This document shows, piece by piece, positions 1 to 11,132 of a stretch of DNA of 64,000 nucleotides. The DNA lies in the NCBI GenBank assembly GCA_027886185.1, contig WOAB01000056.1:15686001-15750000 (forward strand), given 5' to 3'. The stretch's first letter is position 1. The number at the start of each line of letters is the position of its first letter. The DNA comes from Rheum nobile (Eukaryota > Streptophyta > Magnoliopsida > Caryophyllales > Polygonaceae). Made by a program: the position numbers and the translations under genes. The notes under the pieces were generated by a model that saw only the letters and a program-made list of their open reading frames with translations, was not told the DNA's origin and searched no databases.

Positions 1-56
1 CTGGGGTCATTGCTTGGCCCAACACCAGCACGGATAGTGTTCCTTGTGTTCACCAT
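1..56 (-). CDS. Start of Gag of Ty3-type retrotransposon G1 (partial, runs off the left edge)
   Basis: Read on the minus strand, the ATG at 54-56 opens a frame beginning MVNTRNTIRAGVGPSNDP, nearly the same as the Gag start of element G3 at 26448. Gag is the structural protein of the retrotransposon particle; only about 18 codons are inside the window. The primer binding site (481-492) and LTR (497-2993) lie upstream in the correct order, which supports a Gag start. I see no break in the visible part. The rest of the element lies to the left of the window. Confidence 0.8.
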   Translation of the reverse strand, partial: MVNTRNTIRAGVGPSNDP

Positions 57-480
57 CTTTTTATCGATCAAATTCCAAGGATTTTACACATTAATATCTT
101 CCAAAGTACTTAACGTAATGAAATCAACTTAGAAGAGATCAAACTAGGTAAATTTCATTAGATGAACTTCAAACCGAGTTACTAGGTTCTACAACCTCAA
201 ATCATAACGAGGGAACTGGGAATTCATGCCTCACTGGAGATGATAGAATCATCTCGGAACCTTCCGAGTCCTTTCAAAATAATAGACAAACACCTATGTC
301 TTAAAACAATAAGAAGAAATCAGTCTTTCTAGATATGGAAGTCTGTTTCCATATCGGACTAAAGGAGAAGGCACGACTATGAACGGTTTTTCTTTTGGAA
401 ATCCAGAGCCTTCGAAAACTTTTTCGATTCAAAACGAGTAAATGGTTTATGAAATCCCAAACCCGTTTTAAAAACTTTCG
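57..480 (-). other. G1 untranslated leader between primer binding site and gag
   Basis: This noncoding leader resembles the first 200 bp after the primer site in G3 (about 24933-25130). G3 then has about 1.1 kb carrying an extra acidic ORF before gag; G1 has no room for it. Confidence 0.65.
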
Positions 481-492
481 GCTCTGATACCA
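481..492 (-). promoter_or_regulatory. G1 primer binding site (initiator tRNA-Met type)
   Basis: The minus strand reads TGGTATCAGAGC, the classic plant site for tRNA-iMet priming, four bases after the LTR end at 497. Confidence 0.9.
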
Positions 493-1570
493 ATTATGTA
501 ACATCCCCAAATTTCCTCTTGAAAGCATTACTGCCAGTGAGCTCGGATATAACATCCCGAAGTCACCCCAGGCTTTTCCAAACGATAAAACCATCAACAA
601 ACAACAATTATGATACAAAATATCATAACCTTTGATTAAAACCATAGTCGCGGAATTTCAACACAATTCCAAACACGACCAAATACATCAGAAATACATA
701 ATCAGAATCATTACAACGGAAGTATTAATGTTAAACACAAATAACACAGCGGAAGTCTTTACACAAAATCACCTTTTTAACACAGCGGAAGACTTGTAAA
801 CAAAGCGACAAAATAACTTGTCAAAACACCGTTCATCTTCATAGTCGTTCTAGCCTTCAGGGAACAGCAACATACCTGATGTGTCGAATCGAACGGATGA
901 CACCAGCCAACCATGCAATGGAATTATCGGTTGGTTAGTCTAATGAAAGACCATGCAAGGGTACAAAGCAGAGTGGTTCGAATAGTCGTATTAGGTTAGA
1001 CTCATCGTTTCTCGAATAACAACCGATAACGATAGTCAACCATCATACTCCTACTGGAATATATCAAAAGGCATGATCAAGAGAAGATTCTGGAGACCGA
1101 GTCTCACAGCAATCAATCCCAAAAGAAGACTCCAACAAAATGAGCCTTATAGGAAACATGACAAATGTTGGGGAACATAAATAATCACACAAGCGTTCAA
1201 AAACGACTTGATGTTTCGGCTCACAACCGACCTCACCGCCCAAGGCGAATCCAGATTGGAAAGAGAACTTTACTCTGATAAAAGTCAAGATGAGCTTTCC
1301 TAGCTGCACTATTGCCTAGCTGCACTACTCGCCCAAGGGTATATTAATTATGTGCGTCAACAACACTTATCTTATTTAATTCCAAAAATCAAACCACATC
1401 ACATTATAAGCTTTTAAATATATGTTTCGCCGTGAGGGACATATGATGACGGGAATCCTTCCCAACGGTTGTGACACTGGCTAAGTGCACCACCTCTATA
1501 CTCGGATAGAGGACGATCATGATCCTTGGTTTGGCTTGAGGGTTTCTGCCACCCCCTCCACCATAATTAT

Positions 1571-1690
1571 CAAGAAACGACTGGACCACAACGAGCCCAG
1601 TGTTCCTAACTACCAGTACTAACATAACAGGAAACGACTGGACCACAACGAGTCCAGTGTTCCTAACTACCAGTGCTAACATAACAGTTC
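1571..1690. repeat. Tandem duplication of about 58 bp inside the G1 LTR
   Basis: Two adjacent units both carry GAAACGACTGGACCACAACG and end ACTAACATAACAG. They differ at only a few bases. G3 has a single related unit near 23885-23945. Confidence 0.85.
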
Positions 1691-2207
1691 AAGCACACAG
1701 TAAATTCACGTCAAAGCAAACACGGCCCACATCATAAACATATATCTGTACTAGCGTCGTTCTAGCAGATATACAACCTAGTATAATATCATATACTAAT
1801 CACATATATAATAGCGTTGATTCTAGCAGAAATACAACCTATTAATATCATCTTTTAATCATTTTATCCTTTTAACAAAACTGTTCCCAACATAAACAAG
1901 AAATCATCCCAAATTAATTAACAACAAAACAATTGATAATTAATGGAAGTATGGAATGATGAGCAAGAGCGAACCGCCACTTGTCTTAGATCCGACGAGA
2001 GCTTTTAGCAAAGCTTAGAGACAACGGGCTCCTGGGTCTGAAACTGGGACATATCTTGGATAATAAATCCCTAAGAAACGCCCCATAATGAGACCCTAAG
2101 TTAGATTCAATATCCACATAATTGAATCTAAAAGAATACGAAAAGAATCGAAGGATCCGAGCCTCGCCCAAAGCCCAAAGCCCAACACCCAAGAACACAC
2201 ACTCGGA

Positions 2208-2280
2208 CAAGGCTCGCCGCGGGTGCGGTGGGAGCTTGCCGCGGGTGCGATGGACTGACAGTGGCGAGCTCTCGCGACAG
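2208..2280. repeat. GC-rich palindrome cluster, downstream of the G1 promoter
   Basis: Two copies of CCGCGGGTGCG start 22 bp apart, 226-298 bp downstream of the TATA box in transcript orientation. The neighbouring DNA is AT-rich. Confidence 0.7.
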
Positions 2281-2505
2281 AAGTTCAGCAAACTCACCCT
2301 TAAATCGATTCGTTCGACTTTGATTTGTCTATGGTTTGATCTCCAACCTTCTTAAACCTTCAAAAAACACTCAAGAGCACCCTTATCACTCAAAAGGGAA
2401 CTCCGAACACTCTCACACGAAGCTTCAAAAGCTCAGACAACAATGGTGAAAACAGAGAAAACAGAGGGAGAAGAAGATGAAGCTTGGACTTCGGATTTTG
2501 ATCCC

Positions 2506-2513
2506 TTTTATAG
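2506..2513 (-). promoter_or_regulatory. Probable TATA box of the G1 LTR
   Basis: The minus strand reads GGGGCTATAAAAGGG. G3 (23069) and G4 (62766) have the same kind of box at a comparable place in their LTRs. Confidence 0.7.
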
Positions 2514-2634
2514 CCCCAAATCGAGCCTCCTCAGGGGGAACAAGCAAGGGGACAAGCCGGGAACAAGGGAACAACAAGTGGAGCCACTTGCTTCTGCAGA
2601 GGGAAGACGATAACGTCGAAGAAAATATCCCACC

Positions 2635-2737
2635 GCGGGGTGCGGTGGCGTGGCCGCTGGGTGCGGTGGCGACTCTGCTGCCACCTCCAAATCTGGCCTT
2701 CGCCGCGGGTGCGGCCACTTGACCGCGGGGTGCGGTC
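2635..2737. repeat. GC-rich palindrome cluster, upstream of the G1 promoter
   Basis: Four related copies, of the forms CCGCGGGGTGCGG and CCGCTGGGTGCGG, lie about 120-230 bp upstream of the TATA box. They are CpG-dense. Confidence 0.72.
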
Positions 2738-2993
2738 AAGGCCATTTTTCACCCGTTTTGTCCTTCTCAAACATGGGTTAATTATCTTAACTCCGGGTTA
2801 AATATATTCAAACACGAACGACAATTTAATCCCGAAAATACGTCAACTGTATTTTATATTACTCAGAAAAAATATTACAGAGATCAAACATATTACCGAA
2901 TGTCTGAATTTCTCTGAAATTAATCCGACTTGTAATATTGGAGTTGGAAAAAAATAAATTCCAAATTATCCTTATAAAATGAGGGATATTACA

Positions 2994-3713
2994 CCTTGCG
3001 TCACTAAGCATGTACATAGAACTAGGAAGAAGAGTGGAATAGTGTGTGCATGCATGCTTGGATATCATGTAGTCATTGGAAGATTTGTGCTTACATTCTT
3101 AAAATTGTGTGGACCAGTTAGAGGGCCTCATTTTGCCATTGCTGTTATGAATAGGTCCTCTAAGAAAGTTGAATTCAATGCATGCCCCTAACTTAATAAT
3201 GCATCTTATGTTACTAACCATTTTGTTGTGGAGTTGCATGGAGTTTCTACTCCTTTGGATTCAGGTCAAGAAGAGAAGTATGTGAGCTACTCAAAGTTGA
3301 AATCCGGAGAAATGCCTTTTGAGCCCGGAGATCAAGATATCTCACGTGTGGCTGAATTGGTTCATTCCTTGATGAAGGAAGATGAAGACCTTGACGATCT
3401 GGATTCGAGGTCGAATCTCTTTCAAGAGAGGGAGGATGATGTGATTACGCCCCATCAAGAGCTTCAAGAGAGCCCGGACTTCCGAGATGGCTCAAGTGTT
3501 GAAGATGGAGCTCAAGAGCATCAAGAAGAGCCTCCTCCCGAGCCTATCACTAGGACTCGAGTCAACCTATCAAGTGGGCTCGAGTCAAGCCTTCAAGTGG
3601 GCCCGAGTCAAGCATTCAAGTGGGCTCGAGTCAAGCATTCTTGTTGGGTTCGAGTTAAGCATTCAAGTGGGCTCGAGTCAAGCATTCAAGGGAGCTCAAG
3701 AAGGGTTCCTTAA
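2994..3713 (+). pseudogene. Tail of element E Pol polyprotein (partial)
   Basis: The open frame at 3228-3713 contains a stretch like DSRSNLFQEREDDV and then PEPITRTR. These resemble the extreme C-terminus of Ty3-type Pol, after integrase, in plant elements (typically ...LRTNPFQEEGDD... and ...GPITRARAK...). Integrase and reverse transcriptase are missing: upstream is only another short open stretch (2979-3191) and then the inserted G1 LTR. A second copy at 13756-14241 is about 95% identical. No host gene is implied. The family assignment rests on these tail motifs and on the primer site downstream, so it is moderate. Confidence 0.6.
3556..3705 (+). repeat. 23-bp minisatellite at the end of the E Pol frame
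   Basis: About six imperfect 23-bp units contain AAGTGGGCTCGAGTCAAGC. The E copy at 14095-14220 has the same array. 23 is not a multiple of 3, so each unit shifts the translated phase. Confidence 0.85.
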
Positions 3714-4847
3714 GCAATGAAAGTCCAGAAAGTCCTCCCAAGCCTCGGAGCCCTCAATCAAGCCTCCAAAGAGCTCATTTTCCTTATTGTGGCGCGTCCG
3801 AGTGCATGATTCATGTTTGTGTTTTCCATATGGGTTGATGACATTTTTAGACATATTTTAAGCTTGTTTTAACTGTTGTTTTCAGCTTGTAGCCTTGCAA
3901 GGCACCATTGGGCCTTAATGGGCCGGCCTAAGGATGGGCAAAAGTAGACCGGACCGTCACGGTCCGGTCCACGGTCCGGGAATTTTACATTTCCGGTCTT
4001 ACAGACCAGTCGGACCGTAAAAATTAAAAAAAGGTTTAAAACATTTTTGGGGGTAAATTTTACGGTCCGGTCCGGACCGTAATAAAACAATTTAAATGCC
4101 GAAAAATATGAAATTCAGTCTTTCCGGTCCGGACCGTGGACCGGACCGTAAAGGACCGGACCGTGGTCCATACTTTAAAATGTTTATGGTCCGCCGGTCC
4201 GGACCGGACCGTACGTGTCCGGTCCGAACCGGATGCCCATCCTTAGGCCGGCCAATCTTGTTTTTGGGCTTTCTTTTGTATTTTCCCTTCCTTGCTTGCC
4301 TTTAGGAGGCATCAACTCGTAATTTGTGTGAACAACTTTGATTGATAATGGAATTGTAGTTATTGTGTTCTTGAGAAAGCTCTCTTTTTCTTGTTCGTGA
4401 GTCATATCGAGCAAACCGGTCTTGTTTCAAGGGTGAGTCATATCTCTTGAATCTCGATCTCTCAAAACTTGAGTGGTGAGTCATATCCACAAGGGTGTTA
4501 GTTGTCTATCCCCATTAAATCCATCACCATCCATCTTCCTTTCACTAACCCTATCCAAACAATTCATCTCGCTGAATTCCTTCACGGAACTCTCTGCGAC
4601 GTCTCAGTAAAATCACCATAACTATTGATTTCCAGATCAGTTCATTCTCACATTTGGAGGGCTTAAACTAGACTTCTAGATCTATGTCCTCGATTTGGAA
4701 TCACCCAATTTGGAGGTCGAAGCCGAGAGAACAACTCCGTGGAAGTCCGGTTGGAATTCTGGAATCTGGTTGTCGTGAGCCCTTGCGTTTGGAGACGACT
4801 AAGAGCAATTCCTTGCACCGAGTCATCCTTGATCCTAGCCTACATCA
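3714..4847 (+). mobile_element. LTR of element E (left boundary approximate)
   Basis: The right boundary is set by CATCA at 4843-4847, two bases before a tRNA-Met primer site at 4850. The left boundary is not clear; I place it after the Pol tail and minisatellite. A Pol tail, an LTR and then a primer site with leader in this order means that two E internal regions share one LTR, as after LTR-LTR recombination. A hAT MITE (3929-4245) is nested in it. Confidence 0.55.
3929..4245. mobile_element. hAT-type MITE, 317 bp
   Basis: The terminal inverted repeats are TAAGGATGGGCA and TGCCCATCCTTA. They are flanked by a perfect 8-bp duplication, GGCCGGCC, at 3921-3928 and 4246-4253. Eight-base duplications are typical of hAT elements. 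The interior is packed with GGTCCGGACC-like palindromes. It has no coding capacity. Confidence 0.93.
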
Positions 4848-4849
4848 CG

Positions 4850-4861
4850 TGGTATCAGAGC
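4850..4861 (+). promoter_or_regulatory. Primer binding site of element E (tRNA-Met type)
   Basis: TGGTATCAGAGC starts two bases after the LTR end. Confidence 0.88.
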
Positions 4862-5888
4862 CAGGTTGGTAATGCTCGAAAATTTGGCTTTAAAGTTAAA
4901 GAAAATTCAGTTGGCAAGCCTAGAAGTCAAGACCTAGGTTCTGCGTCTTATGTCTTTGTGTTGCACCTTTGAGTCTTGTTTTTGAGTCCGGTTCTTTGTC
5001 TTGTGTTTGAGTCGTCTCTTGTTGATTTTCCTGAGTTCATTGGCTGTGTTTTTGGGTGGAGAAACCAAGAGAGAGCCGAGCCTAAGAGAGAATCCAAGTG
5101 GTTAGTTAGTTTCTACATTTTAGGGATTTGTTGTTGGGGTTGTTGTGGACCGATTATGTGGTTGTTGTAGCCCTTGAATTGCTCATTTTTTGTTGTTTAT
5201 TTTTTGTCATGACATTCAAAAATTGCTGGAGTCTTGGTCGTGTCTCTTGGCTGCAAACTATCCTTGAATTTGCATGACACTTGCGCTAGAATTAAGCCTC
5301 AACGTCTAGGATGCGGGAAAGGCTCGATTGCTATTAATTGGATTGTGTTGTTCAAATTGTAAAGCATTTTTGCTGCCATTTAGACGTCTACTTTCAGTCA
5401 TAAAAAAAAAGAGAAGAAGTATTGCATTGAATCAAGGGAAAAGTGGTTGATTTTGGAAACACCCGGCCTAGTAACAAGAGGGAAGGCCATAGAAAAAGTG
5501 AATCAACACCTTGAAAAGTTCAAAAAAAGAAAATTTCTGCATTTGGTTGTGTGATTTAATTCAGTTTGTGTACACAAGTTCTCCATTTGTAAAGCAATTG
5601 AGCTTAGTAGCTTCCTTGACGTTGCTTGCTTGATTGTTGTTCAAGTGTCTCAAGTTCTTGTGTTGTTTGTTGCTACTTCTTTTGTTCATTTCATTGAGTC
5701 TAGGGACCTTGAGCCTTTCCCAATTAGGAGTGTTTGCTTGCTGAAAAGTCTTGGCATTAAAACAAGTTTAGAGCTCCTTGCTAGCTTAGGGTCCATTGAG
5801 TAGTCTAGTGTCTTTGAGGACTTCTTGCGTGGCTGCCTTTTGTTGTCTCTTTCATGTCTAGGACAGGTCAAGACAAGAACTATAGGAG
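4862..5888 (+). other. Element E leader between primer site and gag
   Basis: This stretch is noncoding. The piece from about 4923 to 5253 is repeated almost exactly at 22318-22653, where G3 interrupts it at the CTGCAA that is intact here near 5250. Confidence 0.7.
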
Positions 5889-6522
<634 letters not shown>

Positions 6523-6610
6523 CCCTCCACTCTAAATGGAAGAGGAGCTCAGTCCAAGGAGAAAGAAGGAGAAAGTTGAAGCACCACCCCTCCCTACTAC
6601 AAGATGCCAT

Positions 6611-7953
6611 TGATAAGCACTACTTTATAGGGTTTAACTAAGAGTTATTAGAGGGTTTTATAGGTGCCATTCGGGTAGATTTAGACACATTCTTGTGCAT
6701 GGCGTTTGGGGGCGAAGTCTGGTATTTTTGGAGGTGTTTGAGCTATTTTGGATATCATAGGAGACACTGAGGAAGGAAGCCAGCAAAAGAAGACGCCAAG
6801 GAAGTGAAGACGAGAGGTTAGGAGGCGAAGCCAAGGAGTGAAGGCCGAGCATTAACCGCGACCGCGGGCAAGGGTGCCGCGATCGCGGTTCCTCGGGCAA
6901 GTCGAGAGTTTTCCGCATGCGCAGAGGAATGTGAAGAGCGCGGAGCCACAAGAGGCCGCGATCGCGGTAAATGGGCCGCGATCGCGTGTTGTCGACGCTG
7001 GAAGTTCTGACTTTTCCCGAGTCTATCTTTTCTAATTTCTTTTCTTATTTTTCCTTTTTATTTCGTTTCTTTTCTTATTGGGCTAGGTCATTTGTTAGAG
7101 GTCATATATATACTCTTTTTAGCATTAGGTTTAAGGGAGAGTTTCCAAGTTCTAGTTTTGCAATTTCAGTTCATCGTTGCCACTTTTCATACCTTTGGAG
7201 TTCATCATGTTTATGAGGAGCTAAGCCTCTTTTGCTTAGTCCGGTAATGGAAGCATAAGTTTATTCATCTGGTTGTGAGGTTTTGTTTCTATCTATCTTA
7301 TCCTATTGAGTTATATCTTTTCTCTTGAGCAAATTCTTATTTAGATGTTTGTTGGTTTATCTAGATTGATCACCTAGGTTTATTGCTTTCATTCATATTG
7401 CTAATACTAGGGAACTGTTGGGCTAACGCTCTAGTTCGAGTAGCGAGCATAGATTCTTATCTGCCACTGTAGAATTTATCTATGTAGGGAATTGATTACA
7501 TGTTGAATGCTTCTGGTTGAGGTGTTATGTGTATCCTGGTTAATTCTTATGTTCATTGCTGCCTTTGGGCTGAATCACTAGTGGTGCTAGGGTTATTCTT
7601 TGGTAAGGGTTCTTAGGGATGGTTTCCCTATTAATCTACACAAGATCAGGACAGGAATAACCGAATAGGAAGATAGGGCATAATCAAGGAACAACCTTTG
7701 AATGACTTATGTGGATATTACTTGGCTAAGTGTTTTCTCTCTTTGATATTTTCATCATATACTTTGCTGTGTTTGACTTAATTGTGACCAACCAACCTAC
7801 AACTCCCCCTTCTTATTACTATTGCATGCGAACAACACATAGATTAATCACTTCCTCTCTGTGGATTCGACCACTGCTTACCCTAACTACTTGTTTAGAT
7901 TTTGCTAGGATTTTATTTGATTGATTAGGTGATACGACTTAAGCCTGCTATCA
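6611..7953 (+). repeat. TRG 5' LTR, 1343 bp
   Basis: It runs TGATAAGCAC to GCTATCA. It is nearly identical to the 3' LTR apart from scattered substitutions and exactly one 20-bp indel inside the GC-rich palindrome cluster near 6964-6990. A TATATA box lies near 7105. Confidence 0.95.
6857..6990. repeat. GC-rich palindrome cluster in the TRG 5' LTR
   Basis: There are four copies: CCGCGACCGCGG and CCGCGATCGCGG 21 bp apart, then two CCGCGATCGCG exactly 20 bp apart. They lie about 115-248 bp upstream of the TATA-like box. Confidence 0.88.
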
Positions 7954-7956
7954 AAT

Positions 7957-7974
7957 TGGCGCCGTTGCCGGGGA
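7957..7974 (+). promoter_or_regulatory. TRG primer binding site
   Basis: TGGCGCCGTTGCCGGGGA follows the LTR by three bases. From memory this is the site used by Athila/Calypso-type elements and attributed to tRNA-Asp. Confidence 0.85.
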
Positions 7975-8159
7975 GGCAAGCGTTGATTTTTCTGTGTGTT
8001 TGTCTGTGTGTTGTGTTCCTTTGGTGTGGACCTATCTTATGGTCCACACCCGTGCTACTAATTCCCCTCTACTTGGTTTTAATTCAGAGATTGAGAGAAC
8101 CCTTTTCCCAGGGTCACAGAATAAATCGTGCTTTGGTTTTTGATAATCCTGCGTTCGAG

Positions 8160-9164
8160 ATGGCTGACGCAGAGCAGACGTTGAGACAGTTGACCGCCCC
8201 TAACATGCAGCAGCAACCGCTGGCTGTGCAGTTTCCTGAGTTGGGCGAGGGCGTAAATTTCGAGCTGAAGTCTGGGTTGATCCACCTACTCCCCCACTTC
8301 CATGGGATGAGTGGTGAAGACCCCAACAAGCATCTTGCTGAGTTCCATTCGGTGTGTAGCAGTATGAAGCCGAAGAACGTGACGGAGGACCAGATCAAGC
8401 TGAGGGCCTTTCCTTTTTCACTGAAGGATGCGGCCAATGACTGGTTCTACTATCTCACTCCAGGGAGCATTGACACTTGGGTCAAGATGAAGAAAGCCTT
8501 CCTGGAGAAGTACTTCTCAGCTACCAAACTGAACAGTCTGAAGCGAACTATCAGCAACATCGAGCAGCAGTCTGGTGAATCGCTCTATGAGTATTATGAG
8601 CGGTTCAAGAAGATGATATCCAGTTGCCCCTTCCACGGCTATTCTGAGCAGGACCTCGTACTTTATTTGTACGGTGGTCTTCTTGATGAAGAGAGAAGGA
8701 TGGTGAACGCTGCTTGTGGGGGGAACATCCTCAACAAGACTCCTGCTGCAGCTTTTGAGATTTTTTTTGAGCTTTCTGAAGGGTCCAGGCAATTCAGTAA
8801 AAGGGCGGGCATCCAATCTGTGAGAGCTGCAGAATCTCAGCCCAATTCTACTCTTCTTGCTGAAATGGCTGAGATGAAGGAGATGATGAGGAGATGTATG
8901 ATGAGAGGTGGCTTGCAGCAAGTCAAATCATGTGGGTTATGCTATGAAACGACGCATCCAACTGATGTATGCCCCACCCTACAAGAACCAACTGCTGAGG
9001 TGAACGTCATTGGCGGATATGGCCCTCAAAGGCCAAAATATGACCCGTACTCCAACACCTACAATCCAGGGTGGAAAGATTACCCAAATCTGAGATACGA
9101 GAACCAGCAGAACACTCATCAAGGGCATGAGACCCAGGATTTTCAGCAGTATCCCCAGCGGTAG
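8160..9164 (+). CDS. TRG Gag polyprotein
   Basis: The frame encodes an Athila-like Gag of about 334 residues. It has a capsid region with LPHFHGMSGEDPNKHL, a WFYYLTPGSI..W..MKKAFLEKYF block and a C-terminal CGLCYETTHPTDVC, a CX2CX4HX4C zinc knuckle. Its job would be to form the virus-like particle and bind RNA. I chose the ATG at 8160 (MADAEQTLRQLTAPNM), although the frame stays open back to 7929 without reason. A likely older start, MVHTRATNSPL at 8039, is in another frame and ends near 8140, so the N-terminus is probably frameshifted. The frame closes with TAG at 9162, shortly followed by TAA and TGA. Confidence 0.85.
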   Translation: MADAEQTLRQLTAPNMQQQPLAVQFPELGEGVNFELKSGLIHLLPHFHGMSGEDPNKHLAEFHSVCSSMKPKNVTEDQIKLRAFPFSLKDAANDWFYYLTPGSIDTWVKMKKAFLEKYFSATKLNSLKRTISNIEQQSGESLYEYYERFKKMISSCPFHGYSEQDLVLYLYGGLLDEERRMVNAACGGNILNKTPAAAFEIFFELSEGSRQFSKRAGIQSVRAAESQPNSTLLAEMAEMKEMMRRCMMRGGLQQVKSCGLCYETTHPTDVCPTLQEPTAEVNVIGGYGPQRPKYDPYSNTYNPGWKDYPNLRYENQQNTHQGHETQDFQQYPQR

Positions 9165-9629
9165 TTTTAATGAGACCAAGCAGATCAAACACCACAAGAA
9201 CAGGGAGTTGCCCGCATCACCAATCTTGAGGACCAGGTCAACACACTGGCGCAGCATATGAATACTTTGGCGCAGACCGTGGGAACCATGCATCAAAACA
9301 TGGTTCAGTTTCAACACGAGACCAAGTCCAGCATACAGAACCTAGAGAAGCAGGTGGGGCAGATCTCCCAGACAGTTAGCAAGCTTGAAGCTAGAGTGTC
9401 ACGAGCACTCCCATCGCAAACTGAGATAAATCCTAGGCAAAACGTCTACTCCATGACGTCAAGGCCCAGATGGGAGCTTGAAGAAGAAAAGATGGGAGCC
9501 AAGAAGTACGAGAACGAACCGTGACCGTGGGCAATTTGCCGCGATCGCGGGTCTGTTGAGCAAGAGAATGGGCAAGATGCGCCGATTAAGCGCAATCGCG
9601 GGTAGGATAGCCGCGACCGCGAGGCCCCA
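9165..9629 (+). pseudogene. TRG Gag C-terminus and Gag-protease linker, broken by stops
   Basis: The sequence continues in the same phase as gag. An open stretch (9258-9524) carries a predicted coiled coil (MNTLAQTVGTMHQNM, then IQNLEKQVGQISQTVSKLEA), as at the C-terminus of Athila Gag. The TGA at 9522 lies within a decayed copy of the GC-rich palindrome, CCGTGACCGTGG: a CGA codon has become TGA. A further TAG at about 9603 follows another copy. Read through, the palindromes encode Arg-Asp-Arg repeats. Confidence 0.7.
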
Positions 9630-10430
9630 GTGCAAGAACCACGATTGCAGGGTGAAAACCGCGATCAAACTTCGGAAAACGGGCCGTCTCCACTTACATT
9701 TATGACGCGGTATGTCTACCCGGAGGGATATTTTGACATCCCAGTGCCATTCCCTGCTGTGATAGAAGATGACGAACCCATTGAGGGGCTGAAGGGAATG
9801 TTCGAGACATTCATGAACTACAAGGTGACCCCCCAATTGAGCAAAGCGATGCCTCGCTTTGCAAAGTTCCTGAGGGAGCTATGCAAGCTCAAGAAGGAGA
9901 AAAAGGAGCGGTCGAAGAAAAAGGTGAAAGTCAAGAAGGATGTCTCGGCTGTGATGCAAAAGAAGATCCCAAAAAAGTGTGAAGATCCCGGGATGTTTAG
10001 TGTACCCTGCAAGATTGGGGAAACCGAGTTCAATGAGACATTGCTGGATTTGGGAGCCTCAATCAATGTCCTACCACTGTCCGTCTATAACACCCTCAAT
10101 GTCGGACCACTAGAAAGCACGGAGTTTGTCATCCAACTGGCTGATAACTCCGTCATCATTCCAGAGGGCGTTGTGAAGGACATTTTGGTGAGCGTCGACA
10201 CCCTCGTCTTCCCTGCGGACTTCTTCGTCATGAACACAGGGAAACGAGGAGGACGAGTAATGCTAGGGAGGCCTTTCATGAAGACCTCCAACACAAAGAT
10301 CGATGTGGGCACATGTACGGTAAGCATGGAGTTTGACCGGAGGAAGGTAGAGCACAAGCTAGAGACCATTCATGAGCATCCCCCAGACTCAAGAGTGAAG
10401 AGCGCGGTTGCAGGAGGCAATCCAGATTGA
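9630..10430 (+). CDS. TRG aspartic protease (retropepsin)
   Basis: This frame holds a retropepsin-type domain with the active-site motif LLDLGASINVLP at about residues 135-146, where most relatives have DTGAS or DLGAS. A flap-like region follows, and then GRPFMKTSNTKIDV, the ILGRPFL-type motif near the end of Athila and Tat proteases. Upstream are VYPEGYFDIPVPFP and a Lys-rich stretch, SKAMPRFAKFLRELCKLKKEK, typical of the Athila linker. It would cleave Gag during particle maturation. It shares the reading phase with gag, and the frame starts with the linker (first ATG in a good block near 9702). It ends at 10430 without running into reverse transcriptase. Confidence 0.82.
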   Translation: MQEPRLQGENRDQTSENGPSPLTFMTRYVYPEGYFDIPVPFPAVIEDDEPIEGLKGMFETFMNYKVTPQLSKAMPRFAKFLRELCKLKKEKKERSKKKVKVKKDVSAVMQKKIPKKCEDPGMFSVPCKIGETEFNETLLDLGASINVLPLSVYNTLNVGPLESTEFVIQLADNSVIIPEGVVKDILVSVDTLVFPADFFVMNTGKRGGRVMLGRPFMKTSNTKIDVGTCTVSMEFDRRKVEHKLETIHEHPPDSRVKSAVAGGNPD

Positions 10431-11132
10431 GAAGGATGAAGCGGTATGTCATGCCATGACAATAACTAAGGCGCTGTCCGGGAGCCAACCCGATGTATGT
10501 ATCTTTTCCTTTGTCTTTCTTTCTTCGTTTTGCATTATTTTTTGGTGTGTTTTTGCTTTGTTTTTGTTCCTGACTAACCTGCAGGGAAGAGACCCATGCT
10601 CATTGAAGAAGGTGTTTCCATACCAATGTAAGTCTCTCATGTCCCTACACTAGTCACCCCCGAAAAAACCTTAAACGGGGGGCAAAAAAAATATTAAAAT
10701 AAAAAATAAAATAAAATTGTTGTTGTACGAGTACGAGCTGTCCCGCAGTACCATGGAGAGGGGTGCGCATGTTGCCAACGGCGGAAGTTTTCACTACACA
10801 AATTTTTGGCAACGATGGCGGCCCCACAGTCGACAGCTACAAAGGAAGACCACTCATGGCCCACACCCCGTTCATATCTGGGCCCATTTTTGGTGGTATT
10901 TGAAGGCCGTGCAACCCCGTTATCACTGTTCAATCACTACTCACCAAGTGGTACCTTATGGTTGCACGGTAGAAGATGATGCTGGAATTGATGAGGCACC
11001 CGCCCAACACTAGAGACCTGGGCATTTATTGAGAAGACCGCCAGCACAATGGAAGTGTCCAAGCCAACTCAGCAACATTTGTGAGCTTATCCCTTCTTTT
11101 TCCTGTGCTTTATTCGTTTGTCTTTCATTACA

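Larger units (their letters stand above)
497..2993 (-). mobile_element. 5' LTR of Ty3-type element G1
   Basis: The LTR runs TGTAACATCC to GATATTACA, with TG/CA ends, and is about 2.5 kb. It points left and is followed by the primer site and gag start. It is inserted in element E: the sequence to its right (2994 on) continues the copy at 13513, and the flanking CCTTG is the probable target duplication, whose partner is outside the window. It contains a TATA box, two clusters of the GC-rich palindrome, and a block shared with G2, G3 and G4 near 1760-1990. Confidence 0.88.

Noticed and set aside
2122..2770. Several overlapping open frames in the G1 LTR
   Set aside because: They arise from the GC-rich palindromes on both strands; no domain or homology, and the region is LTR.
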